NCBI GenBank assembly: GCA_018241505.1
Contig: JAFEDS010000010.1
Span: 124,001 to 188,000 of the forward strand
DNA from: Pseudomonadota bacterium
GTDB taxonomy: Bacteria > Pseudomonadota > Gammaproteobacteria > Steroidobacterales > Steroidobacteraceae
Length of the DNA: 64,000 nucleotides
Reading direction: 5' to 3'
Each line of letters opens with the position of its first letter. Positions within the stretch are counted from its first letter, which is position 1. This document shows, in pieces, positions 25,430 through 36,197 of the stretch. The notes under the pieces were generated by a model. That model did not search any database, was not told the DNA's origin, and saw only the letters and a list, made by a program, of their open reading frames with translations. Made by a program: the position numbers and the translations under genes.

Positions 25430-25506
25430 CCCCGCCGCCTTGCGCGTGGCGCTCCCGCGTGCTTATCGCGCGGTTTCGCGTGCCGGATTTTCGTATCCGT
25501 GAGCAT
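25430..25506 (-). pseudogene. N-terminal remnant of a P4-type tyrosine recombinase
   Basis: From ATG 25506, MLTDTKIRHAKPRDK matches the arm-binding N-terminus (DUF4102) of P4-family island integrases. Past it the frame is lost: the expected DGGGLYLLV-PSG stretch survives only as pieces in different frames around 25390-25440. The remainder of the gap 25150-25623 holds no other gene I can support. The remnant lies between the end of ribE and the island genes, where an integrase is expected at an island edge. Confidence 0.6.
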
Positions 25507-25623
25507 GACGGCATTCGTGACGGTATGGGGCTCCACGAACCGCAACCGTCACCGATCCCGTCAAACTTTTCTGAATGCCAGTGAACGATGACGCACGGTG
25601 GTGCGCCATCGTTTCCTGAAGAG

Positions 25624-26247
25624 TCAAAGAACTACATAAGACGAGCCAACATTGGAGGACGCGCACAGAAGCCGCTCGACGTAGCGCGCTACCTGGTCAA
25701 TTTCGAGGTTCACGCGCGCGCCTACCGTCAGTCGGCCCAGCGTAGTAACAGCCTGCGTGTGAGGAATGATGTTGACGCCGAATTCGTTACCGTCGACTTC
25801 GTTAACCGTCAGACTGACACCATCGACTGCGACTGAACCTTTGCGCGCGATATAGCGAGCGAGGTCAGCCGGAACCGAAATTCTGATTCGTTGCGAGCGC
25901 GCGTCACCGCTGATTGCGGTCACCGTGGCAACTCCGTCTATGTGGCCCGAGACGAGATGGCCACCCAACGCATCGCCAGCTTTTAATGACGGCTCGAGGT
26001 TCACCGGCGTTCCATCGCGCAGATCGCCCAGAGTGGTTAGATTTAGAGTCTCGCGAGACACATCGGCCGCGAACGCCTTTCCAAGAAGCTCCGTAGCCGT
26101 GAGGCAGCAGCCCTGAACGCAGATGCTGTCCCCGATGCGGATTCCGCTGGGATCCAGGCGATCGAATTCAATGACCATTCGAACATCGCCACCGCGGGCT
26201 TCCAGCTTCTGCACGCGACCGACGTCTAGAACTATTCCAGTGAACAC
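25624..26247 (-). CDS. ribE: Riboflavin synthase, alpha chain
   Basis: Dismutates two 6,7-dimethyl-8-ribityllumazine molecules to riboflavin. It has 207 aa with the two tandem lumazine-binding barrels: MFTGIVLDVGRVQ, GDSICVQGCCLTAT and SRETLNLTTLGDL with GGHLVSGHIDGVATV in the first; ARYIARKGSVAVDGVSLTVNEV and NIIPHTQAVTTLG in the second. The C-terminal tail after VARYVERLL (about 13 residues, ending SSYVVL) is not typical and may have been altered by the insertion that follows. In related genomes ribBA comes next; here about 3.6 kb of accessory DNA intervenes. Confidence 0.95.
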   Translation of the reverse strand: MFTGIVLDVGRVQKLEARGGDVRMVIEFDRLDPSGIRIGDSICVQGCCLTATELLGKAFAADVSRETLNLTTLGDLRDGTPVNLEPSLKAGDALGGHLVSGHIDGVATVTAISGDARSQRIRISVPADLARYIARKGSVAVDGVSLTVNEVDGNEFGVNIIPHTQAVTTLGRLTVGARVNLEIDQVARYVERLLCASSNVGSSYVVL

Positions 26248-26283
26248 CCTTTGCTCCTAATCTCTGTAGCTAGATGGTTGCGC

Positions 26284-27681
26284 TCACTTCGGACGCAACC
26301 GCAATCGCAGATCATCGCCGAAGCGTTTCGCATCGAACAAGGAGAAACCCCAGGCGTCCTGTAGCGATTGCAATTCCGGAAGATTCACGAGCGGACGGCC
26401 CTGCGGCCCGAGCAACTTCGGCGCTACGTACAGCAGCAACTCGTCCACAAGGAAAGTGGTGAGCAATTGACCGGCCAGCGTCGGACCTGCTTCGACGAGG
26501 ACCTCGTTCACTTCCATCTCGCCCAACTTCTTCAGGACCGCGGGCAGGTCGAGGTATCCGTCATCGGACGGGACTTCTTCAATTCGCACGCCTTTTCCGG
26601 AGAGCGCCGCCCTGGGGACCCGGAAGTCCGCGGGCGAATCGGACTTCGCAGCAGTCGACTCGACAGTGCTGGCCTGCGCAGAAGGCCTGCGGTCCACAGG
26701 GATCGCGCCACTCAATGCGGCACCGGCCCATGTTGCGTCATCGGCACTGGGCGCAACACCGGAGACAGAATTCTGATCGGGCGGCTCCGCAGATGCCGCG
26801 GCGAAAACAACCACCGGTCCAGCGCCAGGGTCAGCTCCACGGCCCGCACCACCGTCCACGCCCGCAGCAGCAGCACCGCCCACACCCGCAGCACCGCCCA
26901 CACCCGCAGCACCGCCCACACCCGCGCCACCGCCCACACCCGCACCACCGCCCGCGCCAACACCACCCCCAAACACCTTAGCCCCCACCGGACTCCGCAA
27001 CCGCGCGTCCAACACCACCCGCAGGGGCTGCCGCCCCTTGAACCCGGCCGCTCGCACATTCAACTGCGGATCATCGGCCAACACCGTGCCAACGCCTGTC
27101 ATGATTGCGGAGCAGCGGGCGCGCCAGCGTTGGACATCGGCGCGTGCGGCTTCGCCGGTGATCCACTGGCTGGCGCCGTTGGCCAGCGCCGTGCGGCCAT
27201 CGAGGCTCATGGCGAGTTTGACACGCACCCAGGGCAGGCCATCCTTCATGCGCTTCATGAAGCCGATGTTGAGCTCGGTGGCTTCGTTTTCCATGAGCCC
27301 CGCCTCGACAGTCATACCGGCGCGAAGCAGAGCATCAGCGCCCTGCCCACTCACACGAGGATTGGGATCCTGAACAGCAAACACAACACGCGCGATGCGC
27401 GCTTCAATCAACGCATTGACGCAGGGAGGGGTTCGGCCGTGGTGGCTGCAGGGCTCGAGGGTGACATAGGCCGTTGCCCCCGCAACAGGCTCCTTCGCCG
27501 AACGAAGGGCCATCACCTCGGCGTGCGGCTCACCTGCGCGTTCATGGAAGCCTTCGCCAATGATGCGATCGCCCTGGGCGATAACACATCCAACCCGCGG
27601 GTTGGGATGTGTCGTTTCCAGGCCGCGCTCGGCGAGCGCCAAGGCCTGAGTCATTGCGAGTCGGTCGAACTCAGTGAACAT
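26284..27681 (-). CDS. ribD: Bifunctional riboflavin deaminase/reductase RibD with low-complexity insertions
   Basis: Carries out the deamination and then the NADPH reduction of the pyrimidine intermediate in riboflavin synthesis. The deaminase domain (1-145) binds zinc through H53AE, Cys78 and Cys87 (LEPCSHHGRTPPC). The reductase domain has VKLAMSLDGRTALANGASQWITG and NEVLVEAGPTLAGQL. It is 465 aa where about 370 is usual. One Gly/Ala/Val repeat (about 238-288) and one Ala/Ser/Pro-rich stretch (about 297-355) are inserted on either side of the strand GPVVVFAAAS in the reductase domain. Both probably form loops. Lies 31 bases after nrdR and 36 before ribE. Confidence 0.93.
   Translation of the reverse strand: MFTEFDRLAMTQALALAERGLETTHPNPRVGCVIAQGDRIIGEGFHERAGEPHAEVMALRSAKEPVAGATAYVTLEPCSHHGRTPPCVNALIEARIARVVFAVQDPNPRVSGQGADALLRAGMTVEAGLMENEATELNIGFMKRMKDGLPWVRVKLAMSLDGRTALANGASQWITGEAARADVQRWRARCSAIMTGVGTVLADDPQLNVRAAGFKGRQPLRVVLDARLRSPVGAKVFGGGVGAGGGAGVGGGAGVGGAAGVGGAAGVGGAAAAGVDGGAGRGADPGAGPVVVFAAASAEPPDQNSVSGVAPSADDATWAGAALSGAIPVDRRPSAQASTVESTAAKSDSPADFRVPRAALSGKGVRIEEVPSDDGYLDLPAVLKKLGEMEVNEVLVEAGPTLAGQLLTTFLVDELLLYVAPKLLGPQGRPLVNLPELQSLQDAWGFSLFDAKRFGDDLRLRLRPK
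26827..26970 (-). repeat. 18-bp tandem repeats inside ribD
   Basis: The plus strand shows repeated CCGCCCACACCCGCAGCA and variants, best conserved at about 26877-26960, encoding GVGGAA-like hexapeptides. The unit is a multiple of three, so copy-number change keeps the frame. It looks like a coding minisatellite. Confidence 0.75.
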
Positions 27682-27712
27682 GTGTCACCTGCAAACGGCA
27701 GTCCGACAAAAG

Positions 27713-28285
27713 CTACTTACGCCCAGTCCCCGTGGTGGGGGCATCCGGCAACAAAGGCAACTGGTCCCGATTGGCTTCCTTGGCAGGCTTCGCAGCCCGC
27801 TTGCCGTCGCGAGCCGCGAGCTCGGAGGCCGTGCGCTGGGCACGAAGCCGCTGAATCTCGTCGTGAAATGCCTCGACATCCTGGAAATGTCGATAAACGG
27901 AGGCGAAGCGGACGTAAGCCACTTCATCGAGCTGCCGCAGCTCCTCCATCACAAACTCACCGATCTCCCGCGAGGGCACCTCGCGGTCACCAATGATCCG
28001 GACCTTGTGAGTGATGCGGCTGACAGCCTCGTCGACGGCCTCGCGCGCAACCGGCCGCTTCTGCAGAGCCTTCTCCAATCCCGCCCGCAGCTTCGACTCG
28101 TCATAGACCTCGCGCACGGCGTTCGATTTCACGACCACGGGCATGACCAGCTCAGCCGTCTCGAAAGTGGTGAAGCGCTCACCGCACTTCAAACACTCAC
28201 GCCGACGGCGGATCTGACGCCCCTCACCCGCAAGGCGTGAATCGTTTACCTTCGTCTCAACATGGCCGCAAAAGGGACAATACAC
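27713..28285 (-). CDS. nrdR: Transcriptional repressor NrdR
   Basis: Zinc-ribbon/ATP-cone repressor of ribonucleotide reductase genes; it senses (d)ATP. It has 190 aa. Zinc ligands are C3, C6, C31 and C34 (MYCPFCG and CLKCGERF), followed by the ATP cone ([29 protein letters not shown]). The start is a GTG at 28285, because the zinc ribbon begins at residue 2. About 40 residues after the usual end are charged and disordered. Conserved order glyA-nrdR-ribD. Confidence 0.95.
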   Translation of the reverse strand: MYCPFCGHVETKVNDSRLAGEGRQIRRRRECLKCGERFTTFETAELVMPVVVKSNAVREVYDESKLRAGLEKALQKRPVAREAVDEAVSRITHKVRIIGDREVPSREIGEFVMEELRQLDEVAYVRFASVYRHFQDVEAFHDEIQRLRAQRTASELAARDGKRAAKPAKEANRDQLPLLPDAPTTGTGRK

Positions 28286-28303
28286 GCGGCGCCTCGGTTG
28301 CCT

Positions 28304-29560
28304 CTACGAGCCGTACACCGGGAAGCGGCGGCACAGCTCCACGACTTTCGGTCGCACGCGCTCGATTGCCGCAGCCGAGCCTTCAGCATCGAGAATCTCG
28401 ACAATGAAGTCCGCCACCTGCTCGATTTCAGCCTCCTTGAAGCCACGCGTCGTCGAAGCGGGCGTACCGATACGGATGCCGCTGGTCACCATCGGTGGCC
28501 GCGGGTCGTTCGGAACCGCATTCTTGTTGACGGTGATGTTGGCACGGCCCAGGGCCGCGTCAGCATCCTTACCCGTAATGTTGCGAGAAGCCAGACTCAA
28601 CAGGAACAGATGGTTGTCCGTTCCGTTCGAGACAATCGGAAAACCCTTCGCCGCGAGCCGTGCAGCCATGGCACGCGCATTCTTCTGTACCTGCTGCTGA
28701 TACGACTTGAACTCCGGCTGCAGTGCTTCCAGGAATGCAACCGCCTTGGCCGCAATGACGTGCATCAACGGTCCTCCCTGGGTGCCGGGGAAGACGAGCG
28801 AATTCAACTTTTTGGTGATCTCGTCATTGGCCTTCGCCAGGATCAGTCCTCCACGAGGTCCGCGCAAGGTCTTGTGCGTTGTGGTGGTCACAACGTCGGC
28901 ATGCGGAACCGGATTGGGATAGAAACCGGCGGCGACCAGACCCGCGACGTGCGCCATATCGACCACGAAATAAGCACCCACACTCTTGGCGATGGCGGCA
29001 AAACGCGACCAGTCAATCACCCGGGAGTAAGCCGAAAAACCCGCAATGATCATCTTCGGCTCGTGCTCTTCCGCTAGGCGTTGGACCTGGTCGTAGTCGA
29101 TTTCGCCGGTGTCCGGCTTGATGCCGTACTGCGCCGCCTTGAAGAACTTGCCCGAGAAGTTGACCTTGGCGCCGTGCGTGAGATGGCCGCCGTGATCGAG
29201 GCTCATGCCGAGAATCGCATCGCCAGGCTGAACCAACGCGTAGTACGCCGCGGCATTCGCCTGTGAGCCCGAGTGCGGCTGCACGTTCGCATAGTCAGCC
29301 CCGAACAGCTTCTTGGCCCGATCGATCGCCAACTGCTCGGCAATATCCACGTACTCGCAACCGCCGTAGTAGCGCTTCCCCGGATAGCCTTCAGCGTACT
29401 TGTTGGTTAGTACGGACCCCTGTGCTTCGAGCACGCGGGGGCTGGTGTAGTTTTCAGACGCGATCAGCTCGACGTGATCTTCCTGACGTTGCCGTTCCCC
29501 TTGGATGGCCTTGGCGAGCTCAGGGTCAAAACTGGCGATATCCATGGACTTGGCGAACAT
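28304..29560 (-). CDS. glyA: Serine hydroxymethyltransferase
   Basis: PLP enzyme interconverting serine and glycine with tetrahydrofolate, the main one-carbon source. It has 418 aa from the ATG at 29560; an open frame upstream adds 31 residues unlike the family. PLP-binding Lys230 is in [15 protein letters not shown]. Other motifs are [51 protein letters not shown] and the C-terminal [16 protein letters not shown]. It starts the leftward glyA-nrdR-ribD-ribE group, with small gaps. Confidence 0.97.
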   Translation of the reverse strand: MFAKSMDIASFDPELAKAIQGERQRQEDHVELIASENYTSPRVLEAQGSVLTNKYAEGYPGKRYYGGCEYVDIAEQLAIDRAKKLFGADYANVQPHSGSQANAAAYYALVQPGDAILGMSLDHGGHLTHGAKVNFSGKFFKAAQYGIKPDTGEIDYDQVQRLAEEHEPKMIIAGFSAYSRVIDWSRFAAIAKSVGAYFVVDMAHVAGLVAAGFYPNPVPHADVVTTTTHKTLRGPRGGLILAKANDEITKKLNSLVFPGTQGGPLMHVIAAKAVAFLEALQPEFKSYQQQVQKNARAMAARLAAKGFPIVSNGTDNHLFLLSLASRNITGKDADAALGRANITVNKNAVPNDPRPPMVTSGIRIGTPASTTRGFKEAEIEQVADFIVEILDAEGSAAAIERVRPKVVELCRRFPVYGS

Positions 29561-29654
29561 GCGAAGGGCCCCCGGTGAGAACGATGAAACGAGCCCGCAA
29601 TTGTACCGGATCGGTCGCTGGCTGCCGGTCGAAAAGCGACAGCCAGATTGCAAT

Positions 29655-30599
29655 CTACAGCAGATTCTCTACGACCGCCGTCCAGGCCTGAGCCAGATTC
29701 GAGCGGTTATAGCCACCGCCGCCCAACCCCAGCACCCGCCCGTGTCCCAATCGATCCGCGAATTGGGACAGCTCCCGCGCGGCCCTGCCGTGAGAGGCTG
29801 CGGAATAACGCAAGTGCGTGATGGGATCGCCTTCGAGACTATCCGCCCCGCACTGAAGAATGATGAACTCCGGCGCGAACTTTTCCAGGTGCGCAATCAC
29901 CCGTGGCCAAACAACGTCGAAGGCCGCGTCATCGGAACCCGGCGGCATCGGCACATTCAGCTTCGTTCCTGCCGCAGCCCCTTTGCCCGTCTCGGCCGAA
30001 GAGCCGGTACCCGGGTAAAGATACCGTCCGTCCTCATGCAAGTCGGCAAATATGACCCCTGGGTCATCCTCAAACCCGTAGAAAACCCCGTCACCGTGAT
30101 GCGCATCGATGTCGACGTACGCGATGCGTTCCAGGCCCGAGCTCTTGCGCAGCATCTCGATCACGACGCCACAGTCGTTGAACACACAAAATCCGGCCGC
30201 ACGATCGCGCCCGGCGTGATGGAGCCCGGCAATCGGAACAAACGCTCGACGACACTGTCCTGACATGATTGCCGCGGACGCATTCAACGCCGCACCCACG
30301 ACCGTAACCGCCGCCTCGTAAATTCCACGAAAGGCAGGCGTATCTCCAGCGTCGAGGAAACCCTGCCCACTGATCGAGCGTTCTCGAACCAGGTTCACGT
30401 ACTCAGCGGTATGAAATGACAGGAGCTCGTCGTATGACGCATCGCGTAATTCGAGCATCTGGGCGCGGCGATGCAGCCCCCGGCATTCGAACTCCCGGAC
30501 GAAGGCAGCGTGGCGGTCCGGGCCGAACGGATGGCCGGCACCGAAGCCGTAGCGAGCCAATCTCTCGCTTACGACGACCCCCAGATTGGAATTGCCCAT
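29655..30599 (-). CDS. Histone deacetylase family protein (AcuC-like)
   Basis: Zinc amidohydrolase of the HDAC/AcuC/acetylpolyamine hydrolase superfamily, 314 aa. Visible motifs: the charge-relay pair H127H128 in [20 protein letters not shown], zinc ligands Asp165 and His167 in [18 protein letters not shown], and the third ligand Asp in [28 protein letters not shown] near the end is typical. Substrate choices include acetyl-lysine and acetylpolyamines; none can be chosen here. It is divergent from ettA with about 105 bases between the starts. Confidence 0.88.
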   Translation of the reverse strand: MGNSNLGVVVSERLARYGFGAGHPFGPDRHAAFVREFECRGLHRRAQMLELRDASYDELLSFHTAEYVNLVRERSISGQGFLDAGDTPAFRGIYEAAVTVVGAALNASAAIMSGQCRRAFVPIAGLHHAGRDRAAGFCVFNDCGVVIEMLRKSSGLERIAYVDIDAHHGDGVFYGFEDDPGVIFADLHEDGRYLYPGTGSSAETGKGAAAGTKLNVPMPPGSDDAAFDVVWPRVIAHLEKFAPEFIILQCGADSLEGDPITHLRYSAASHGRAARELSQFADRLGHGRVLGLGGGGYNRSNLAQAWTAVVENLL

Positions 30600-30704
30600 T
30601 GGGCCAAAAGCCTAGCACAGGCGCCCCCGGCCATCGCCAACCGGGGACGACTCCCCCATAATGCCCGCCCTCGCTACCCGCTCATTTTTCTCAAGATTTC
30701 AGGC

Positions 30705-32378
<1,674 letters not shown>

Positions 32379-32434
32379 CCTTGGCTGGTCAAGCGAATGC
32401 CGGGTCGCTGCCGGCCACCGAGGATCGCAGCGCC

Positions 32435-34972
32435 ATGCGCTGGATTGCGCCACTCGCGGCGCTGGTGGTGTTCGGCGCCGTGGTGGCTGTTCTGCACCAC
32501 GAGCTGAAGCAGCTCCACATCCGCAGCGTCTTCGAGCACCTGCACTCCATACCCCGGGTCAACATCCTGGCTGCGCTCGGCTTCACGGCCGCGAGCTACC
32601 TGTTGCTCAGCTCCTATGACGCGCTGGCACTGCGCTACCGGCAGCGCACCATCGTCTACGCACGGATCCTGTTCACTTCATTCATTGCCTACTCCTTCGG
32701 TCACACCCTGGGATTCGCGGCCTTCACCGGCGCCGCCATCCGTTTCAGGTTGTATTCAACCGCCAAAGTCACGGCCATTGATGTTGCGACCATTTCGGCG
32801 TTCAGCAGCCTCTCCATCGGCATCGGGCTCACCACACTGACCGGTATCTCGCTGCTGGTTACCCCGGAGCAGGCCGCATCGCTGCTGCATCTGCAGCCCG
32901 CGTGGTCGATGTTGGTGGGCTTCCTGCTGTTGGCCGTTGTCGCCGCCTACGGATTATGGGGCTCACTGTCACGCAACGTGTTGGAGTTCCGCGGCTGGGC
33001 GCTGCGCCCGCCGGGCCCCCTGATCGCCATCGTGCAGATCGTGCTCAGTGTCATTGACCTGAGCCTGTCCAGTGCGGTGTTGTGGTGGTTGCTGCCCCCG
33101 GACGCCCATATCAGCTTCATTGCATTTGTAGGGGCCTACGCTGTTGCGGTGATTGCCGGAATCATCAGCCACGTCCCCGGCGGCATCGGCGTCTTCGAAA
33201 CCGTCATTCTCTACACTCTGCCCGATGTTCCGAAGGACGCTCTGCTGGGCTCGCTCCTGGCCTACCGCCTCGTGTACTACCTCGTGCCGCTGTTCTTCGC
33301 GACGCTGCTGTTCCTGACAAAAGAAGTCAGCGCCCAGCGAGGCAAGCTGGCGCGTGCGCGGGAATTAGCTGGAATCTATGTCGCCCCGATCGTCCCGCAG
33401 ATTGCCGGCGCACTGACTTTCTTCGCCGGCACACTGTTGTTGCTGTCCGGTGCAACACCCGGCATGGATGACCGACTCCACGCCCTCTACAACTTTCTAC
33501 CGCTCATTGTCGTCGAGGCATCCCACCTCGCGGGCAGCGTTATCGGCCTGGGCCTGCTGATCCTCGCGCGAGCGCTGTTCCGGCGGGTGCACGCCGCGTA
33601 CCACATCACGTTCTGGCTTCTGACCGCCGGCATCTTCGCTTCTCTCCTGAAAGGTCTCGACTTCGAAGAAGCGACAGTGCTCGCAGTCGTTCTCGGCGTA
33701 CTGACACTCGGCCGCAACGCGTTCCACCGGCCGACGGCCATTCTTTCGGAACGAGTAGGCCCGGTCTGGGTAGTGAGCATCATTGGTGTCATTTCACTGG
33801 CCGTCTGGATCGGCTTCGTTGCCTACCGTCACGTTGATTACTCCGATGAGCTCTGGTGGACGTTTGCGCTCGACGGAGATGCACCGCGAATGTTGCGAGC
33901 GTCGCTCGTAGTCGTGGTGTTGTTGGCCGCCTACCTTCTGCTCACGATGTTGCGACCGGCGCAGCCGGAGCCGGCCGTCGCAGGTCCCGAGGACCTGGAA
34001 CGTGCAAAAGGTGTCATTTCAAGATCGAACCTCACCGTCTGTAACGCCGCGCTCACAGGTGACAAACGCCTGCTGTTCAGTGACTCAGGCGATGCCTTCG
34101 TGATGTACCAGATTGCCGGCCGGAGCTGGATTGCTCTCGGTGACCCCGTCGGTTCCGATGCCGGTGCTGAAGAGCTGGTGTGGCGCTTCCGGGAAATGTC
34201 CGACCGCCACGGCGGCCAGACCGTCTTTTACCAGGCGAGCGGTGACCGGTTGCCGCTGTACGTGGATCTCGGGTTGGCCGCCTTGAAGATCGGCGAGGAA
34301 GCCCGCGTGCCACTGAAGGATTTTTCCCTCGACGGCTCGGCTCGCGCGGATTTGCGCCAGGCCCACCGTCGCGCGGAACGGGACGGCGCCACCTTCGAAG
34401 TCATCTCACCCGAACAGGTGGTCGAGCTGCTGCCCGAGCTGGAAAAGATTTCCAACTCCTGGCTGACGAGCAAGTCCACGGGCGAGAAGCGCTTTTCGGT
34501 CGGCGCCTTTTCGGCTGACTACCTGCGCAATTTCCCCATGGCCCTGGTGCGCAGCGAGGGCAATGCAACCGCCTTCGCCAATCTTTGGGCATCGGGCACC
34601 CGCGATGAGCTGTCGGTGGACCTGATGCGTTTCGGCAATGAAGCACCCCGCGGCGCCATGGATTACCTGTTCATTGAGCTCATGAAATGGGGGCGCACCC
34701 AGGGCTATCAGTGGTTCAACCTGGGAATGGCTCCGCTTGCCGGCCTGGAGCGCCATCCGCTGGCGCCGGCCTGGCACCGCGTCGGCAATTTTGTCTTCCG
34801 CTACGGCGAGCACTTCTACAACTTCGAAGGACTGCGGCGCTATAAGACAAAATTCGAGCCGGTGTGGGAGCCGAAATACCTGGTGGCCCGTGGCGGCCTC
34901 GCACTGCCGCGCGTGCTCGTCGATGTGTCAGTGCTGATCGCCGGCGGCATGAAGGAATTGTTCGCTCGGTGA
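32435..34972 (+). CDS. mprF: MprF-type phosphatidylglycerol lysyl/aminoacyl transferase and flippase
   Basis: Transfers an amino acid from aminoacyl-tRNA to phosphatidylglycerol and flips the product outward, lowering surface negative charge and sensitivity to cationic peptides. The 845-aa form has about 14 N-terminal membrane segments (for example FGHTLGFAAFTGAAIRFRLY and SHVPGGIGVFETVILY, conserved in the flippase) and a C-terminal GNAT-like synthase (about 545-845) with SWIALGDPVGS, ADLRQAHRRAERDGATFEV, SVDLMRF and YQWFNLGMAPLAGL. ATG 32435 has GAGGA 10 bases upstream; a TTG at 32381, 2 bases after ettA, is the alternative. Which amino acid is carried is unknown. Confidence 0.9.
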   Translation: MRWIAPLAALVVFGAVVAVLHHELKQLHIRSVFEHLHSIPRVNILAALGFTAASYLLLSSYDALALRYRQRTIVYARILFTSFIAYSFGHTLGFAAFTGAAIRFRLYSTAKVTAIDVATISAFSSLSIGIGLTTLTGISLLVTPEQAASLLHLQPAWSMLVGFLLLAVVAAYGLWGSLSRNVLEFRGWALRPPGPLIAIVQIVLSVIDLSLSSAVLWWLLPPDAHISFIAFVGAYAVAVIAGIISHVPGGIGVFETVILYTLPDVPKDALLGSLLAYRLVYYLVPLFFATLLFLTKEVSAQRGKLARARELAGIYVAPIVPQIAGALTFFAGTLLLLSGATPGMDDRLHALYNFLPLIVVEASHLAGSVIGLGLLILARALFRRVHAAYHITFWLLTAGIFASLLKGLDFEEATVLAVVLGVLTLGRNAFHRPTAILSERVGPVWVVSIIGVISLAVWIGFVAYRHVDYSDELWWTFALDGDAPRMLRASLVVVVLLAAYLLLTMLRPAQPEPAVAGPEDLERAKGVISRSNLTVCNAALTGDKRLLFSDSGDAFVMYQIAGRSWIALGDPVGSDAGAEELVWRFREMSDRHGGQTVFYQASGDRLPLYVDLGLAALKIGEEARVPLKDFSLDGSARADLRQAHRRAERDGATFEVISPEQVVELLPELEKISNSWLTSKSTGEKRFSVGAFSADYLRNFPMALVRSEGNATAFANLWASGTRDELSVDLMRFGNEAPRGAMDYLFIELMKWGRTQGYQWFNLGMAPLAGLERHPLAPAWHRVGNFVFRYGEHFYNFEGLRRYKTKFEPVWEPKYLVARGGLALPRVLVDVSVLIAGGMKELFAR

Positions 34973-35076
34973 CATAACAGCGCACACTGTAAGATTGCCG
35001 CTCGCACGCGCAAATCATCGGCTAGACTGTCCTTTGGGGATTTGAAAACAACAAGCGCTGGCGAAGCCAACACGCT

Positions 35077-35793
35077 ATGTCCGTACACATCGACTCCGCG
35101 AGCCGGCTGATCAATGACCAGGGCCCGAGCCTGGCGATCACCTGTCCGCATTGCGAGGTCGTATCACACATAACGCCGAGCGCGGTTCCGGCCTTCGAGG
35201 AACTGCAGGCGCGGAAACCCAGGCACGTCGGCGTCGTTTATAGCTGTGACGCCTGCGGTGCCCCGGTGTTCACCCGCTACCAGGTGCGGCTGTACGGACC
35301 TTCGCGAATCGAGCTGGCGCCGCAATTTACGGAGATTGAGCGTGCCCGTGAGAAATTTTCATTCACGTACCTGCCGCAGGAGGTGGAAGCTCTCTTCAAA
35401 GAGGCCCTCGCGTGCTTTTCGGCCGGCGCATTCAACGCCTTCGCTTCCATGTGCCGCCGCGCCGCGCAAGCCGTATTCGCCGATCTCGGCGAAGGCGGCA
35501 AGCTCCACATCTTCGACGAGCTCAACACCACGCGGGATCTCGCCGGATTGTCCGCGGAAACCTACGGGAAATTGAAAATGATCCTGTTCGGCACCGAGGC
35601 GGACGCGCGTCCCAGTCCGCCCCTGCTGGACAGCTACGAAGCCGGCATCGTCCTCGAGGTGATGAAGGACGTGCTGTACGAGGCTTATGTCAGAAAGGGC
35701 AAGCTGCGCCAGGCCATCCTGGTGCGCCGCTTCTTCCTCGATGAAACTGCGGCCAATCTCGCACCCGTCTCCCCGGCGGTGCACTCAAGTTGA
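35077..35793 (+). CDS. Zinc-ribbon protein with DUF4145-like domain
   Basis: A 238-aa soluble protein of unknown function. An N-terminal zinc ribbon is formed by CPHC (about 23-26) and CDAC (about 57-60). The remainder is helical, with FKEALACFSAGAFNAFASMCRRAAQAVFADLG and SYEAGIVLEVMKDVLYEAYVRKGKL, which resembles the DUF4145 domain seen in some restriction and defence proteins as well as in isolated genes. The stop is 60 bases before the fliS-like gene on the same strand, so it may be transcribed with it. A role in flagella is not shown. Confidence 0.6.
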   Translation: MSVHIDSASRLINDQGPSLAITCPHCEVVSHITPSAVPAFEELQARKPRHVGVVYSCDACGAPVFTRYQVRLYGPSRIELAPQFTEIERAREKFSFTYLPQEVEALFKEALACFSAGAFNAFASMCRRAAQAVFADLGEGGKLHIFDELNTTRDLAGLSAETYGKLKMILFGTEADARPSPPLLDSYEAGIVLEVMKDVLYEAYVRKGKLRQAILVRRFFLDETAANLAPVSPAVHSS

Positions 35794-35855
35794 GCCTGGC
35801 GCCGCCGCTAGCTTTCTGGGGCGGGAGATTCCGCCAGATTCCTAGAGATGGCTAT

Positions 35856-36197
35856 ATGTCATTGATGCTGATGGACAGCGCGCTGCAGCGCATCGATCAG
35901 GCTCGCCACTGGATGGACGCTCGCGACAGCGTCGAAAGGGACCATCTCCTGCAAGGGGCGGTGCAGATCGTCGCCGAGCTTCGTAGTACCCTCAACGTGC
36001 GAGATGGCGGTCCCTTCGCCGCCAATCTGGACGATCTGTGTGAATACATGTCCCGTCAGCTCGTGGCTGCCAACCTCCAGAACCGGGCTTGCAGCCTGCA
36101 TGGGCTCGCGACCTTGGATGAGGTCGCGGATCTCCTGCGCGAGATCCGTAAGAACGCCTGGATGGTGCAATCATGTATGACGGTGCAGATACAGTAG
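35856..36197 (+). CDS. fliS: FliS-like flagellar export chaperone
   Basis: A 113-aa helical protein resembling FliS, which caps the C-terminus of flagellin before export. Matching parts are SALQRIDQARHWMDARD, GAVQIVAELRSTLNV, NLDDLCEYMSRQLVAANLQ and LDEVADLLREIRKNAW. The usual N-terminal segment (with a conserved Tyr and the SP-x-x-L motif) is absent from this start. An in-frame TTG at 35790 would add 22 residues that fit the family poorly. It overlaps the PilZ gene by 25 bases. fliC and fliD, normal neighbours, are not in the window. Confidence 0.7.
   Translation: MSLMLMDSALQRIDQARHWMDARDSVERDHLLQGAVQIVAELRSTLNVRDGGPFAANLDDLCEYMSRQLVAANLQNRACSLHGLATLDEVADLLREIRKNAWMVQSCMTVQIQ

Noticed and set aside
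26827-26970. CRISPR-like or intergenic repeat array
   Set aside because: The units are contiguous, in frame in ribD, and code for low-complexity peptide.
26368-27996. A 542-codon plus-strand frame opposite ribD and nrdR
   Set aside because: Antisense to two well-supported genes; its His/Arg/Thr-rich repeat part is the other strand of the ribD minisatellite.
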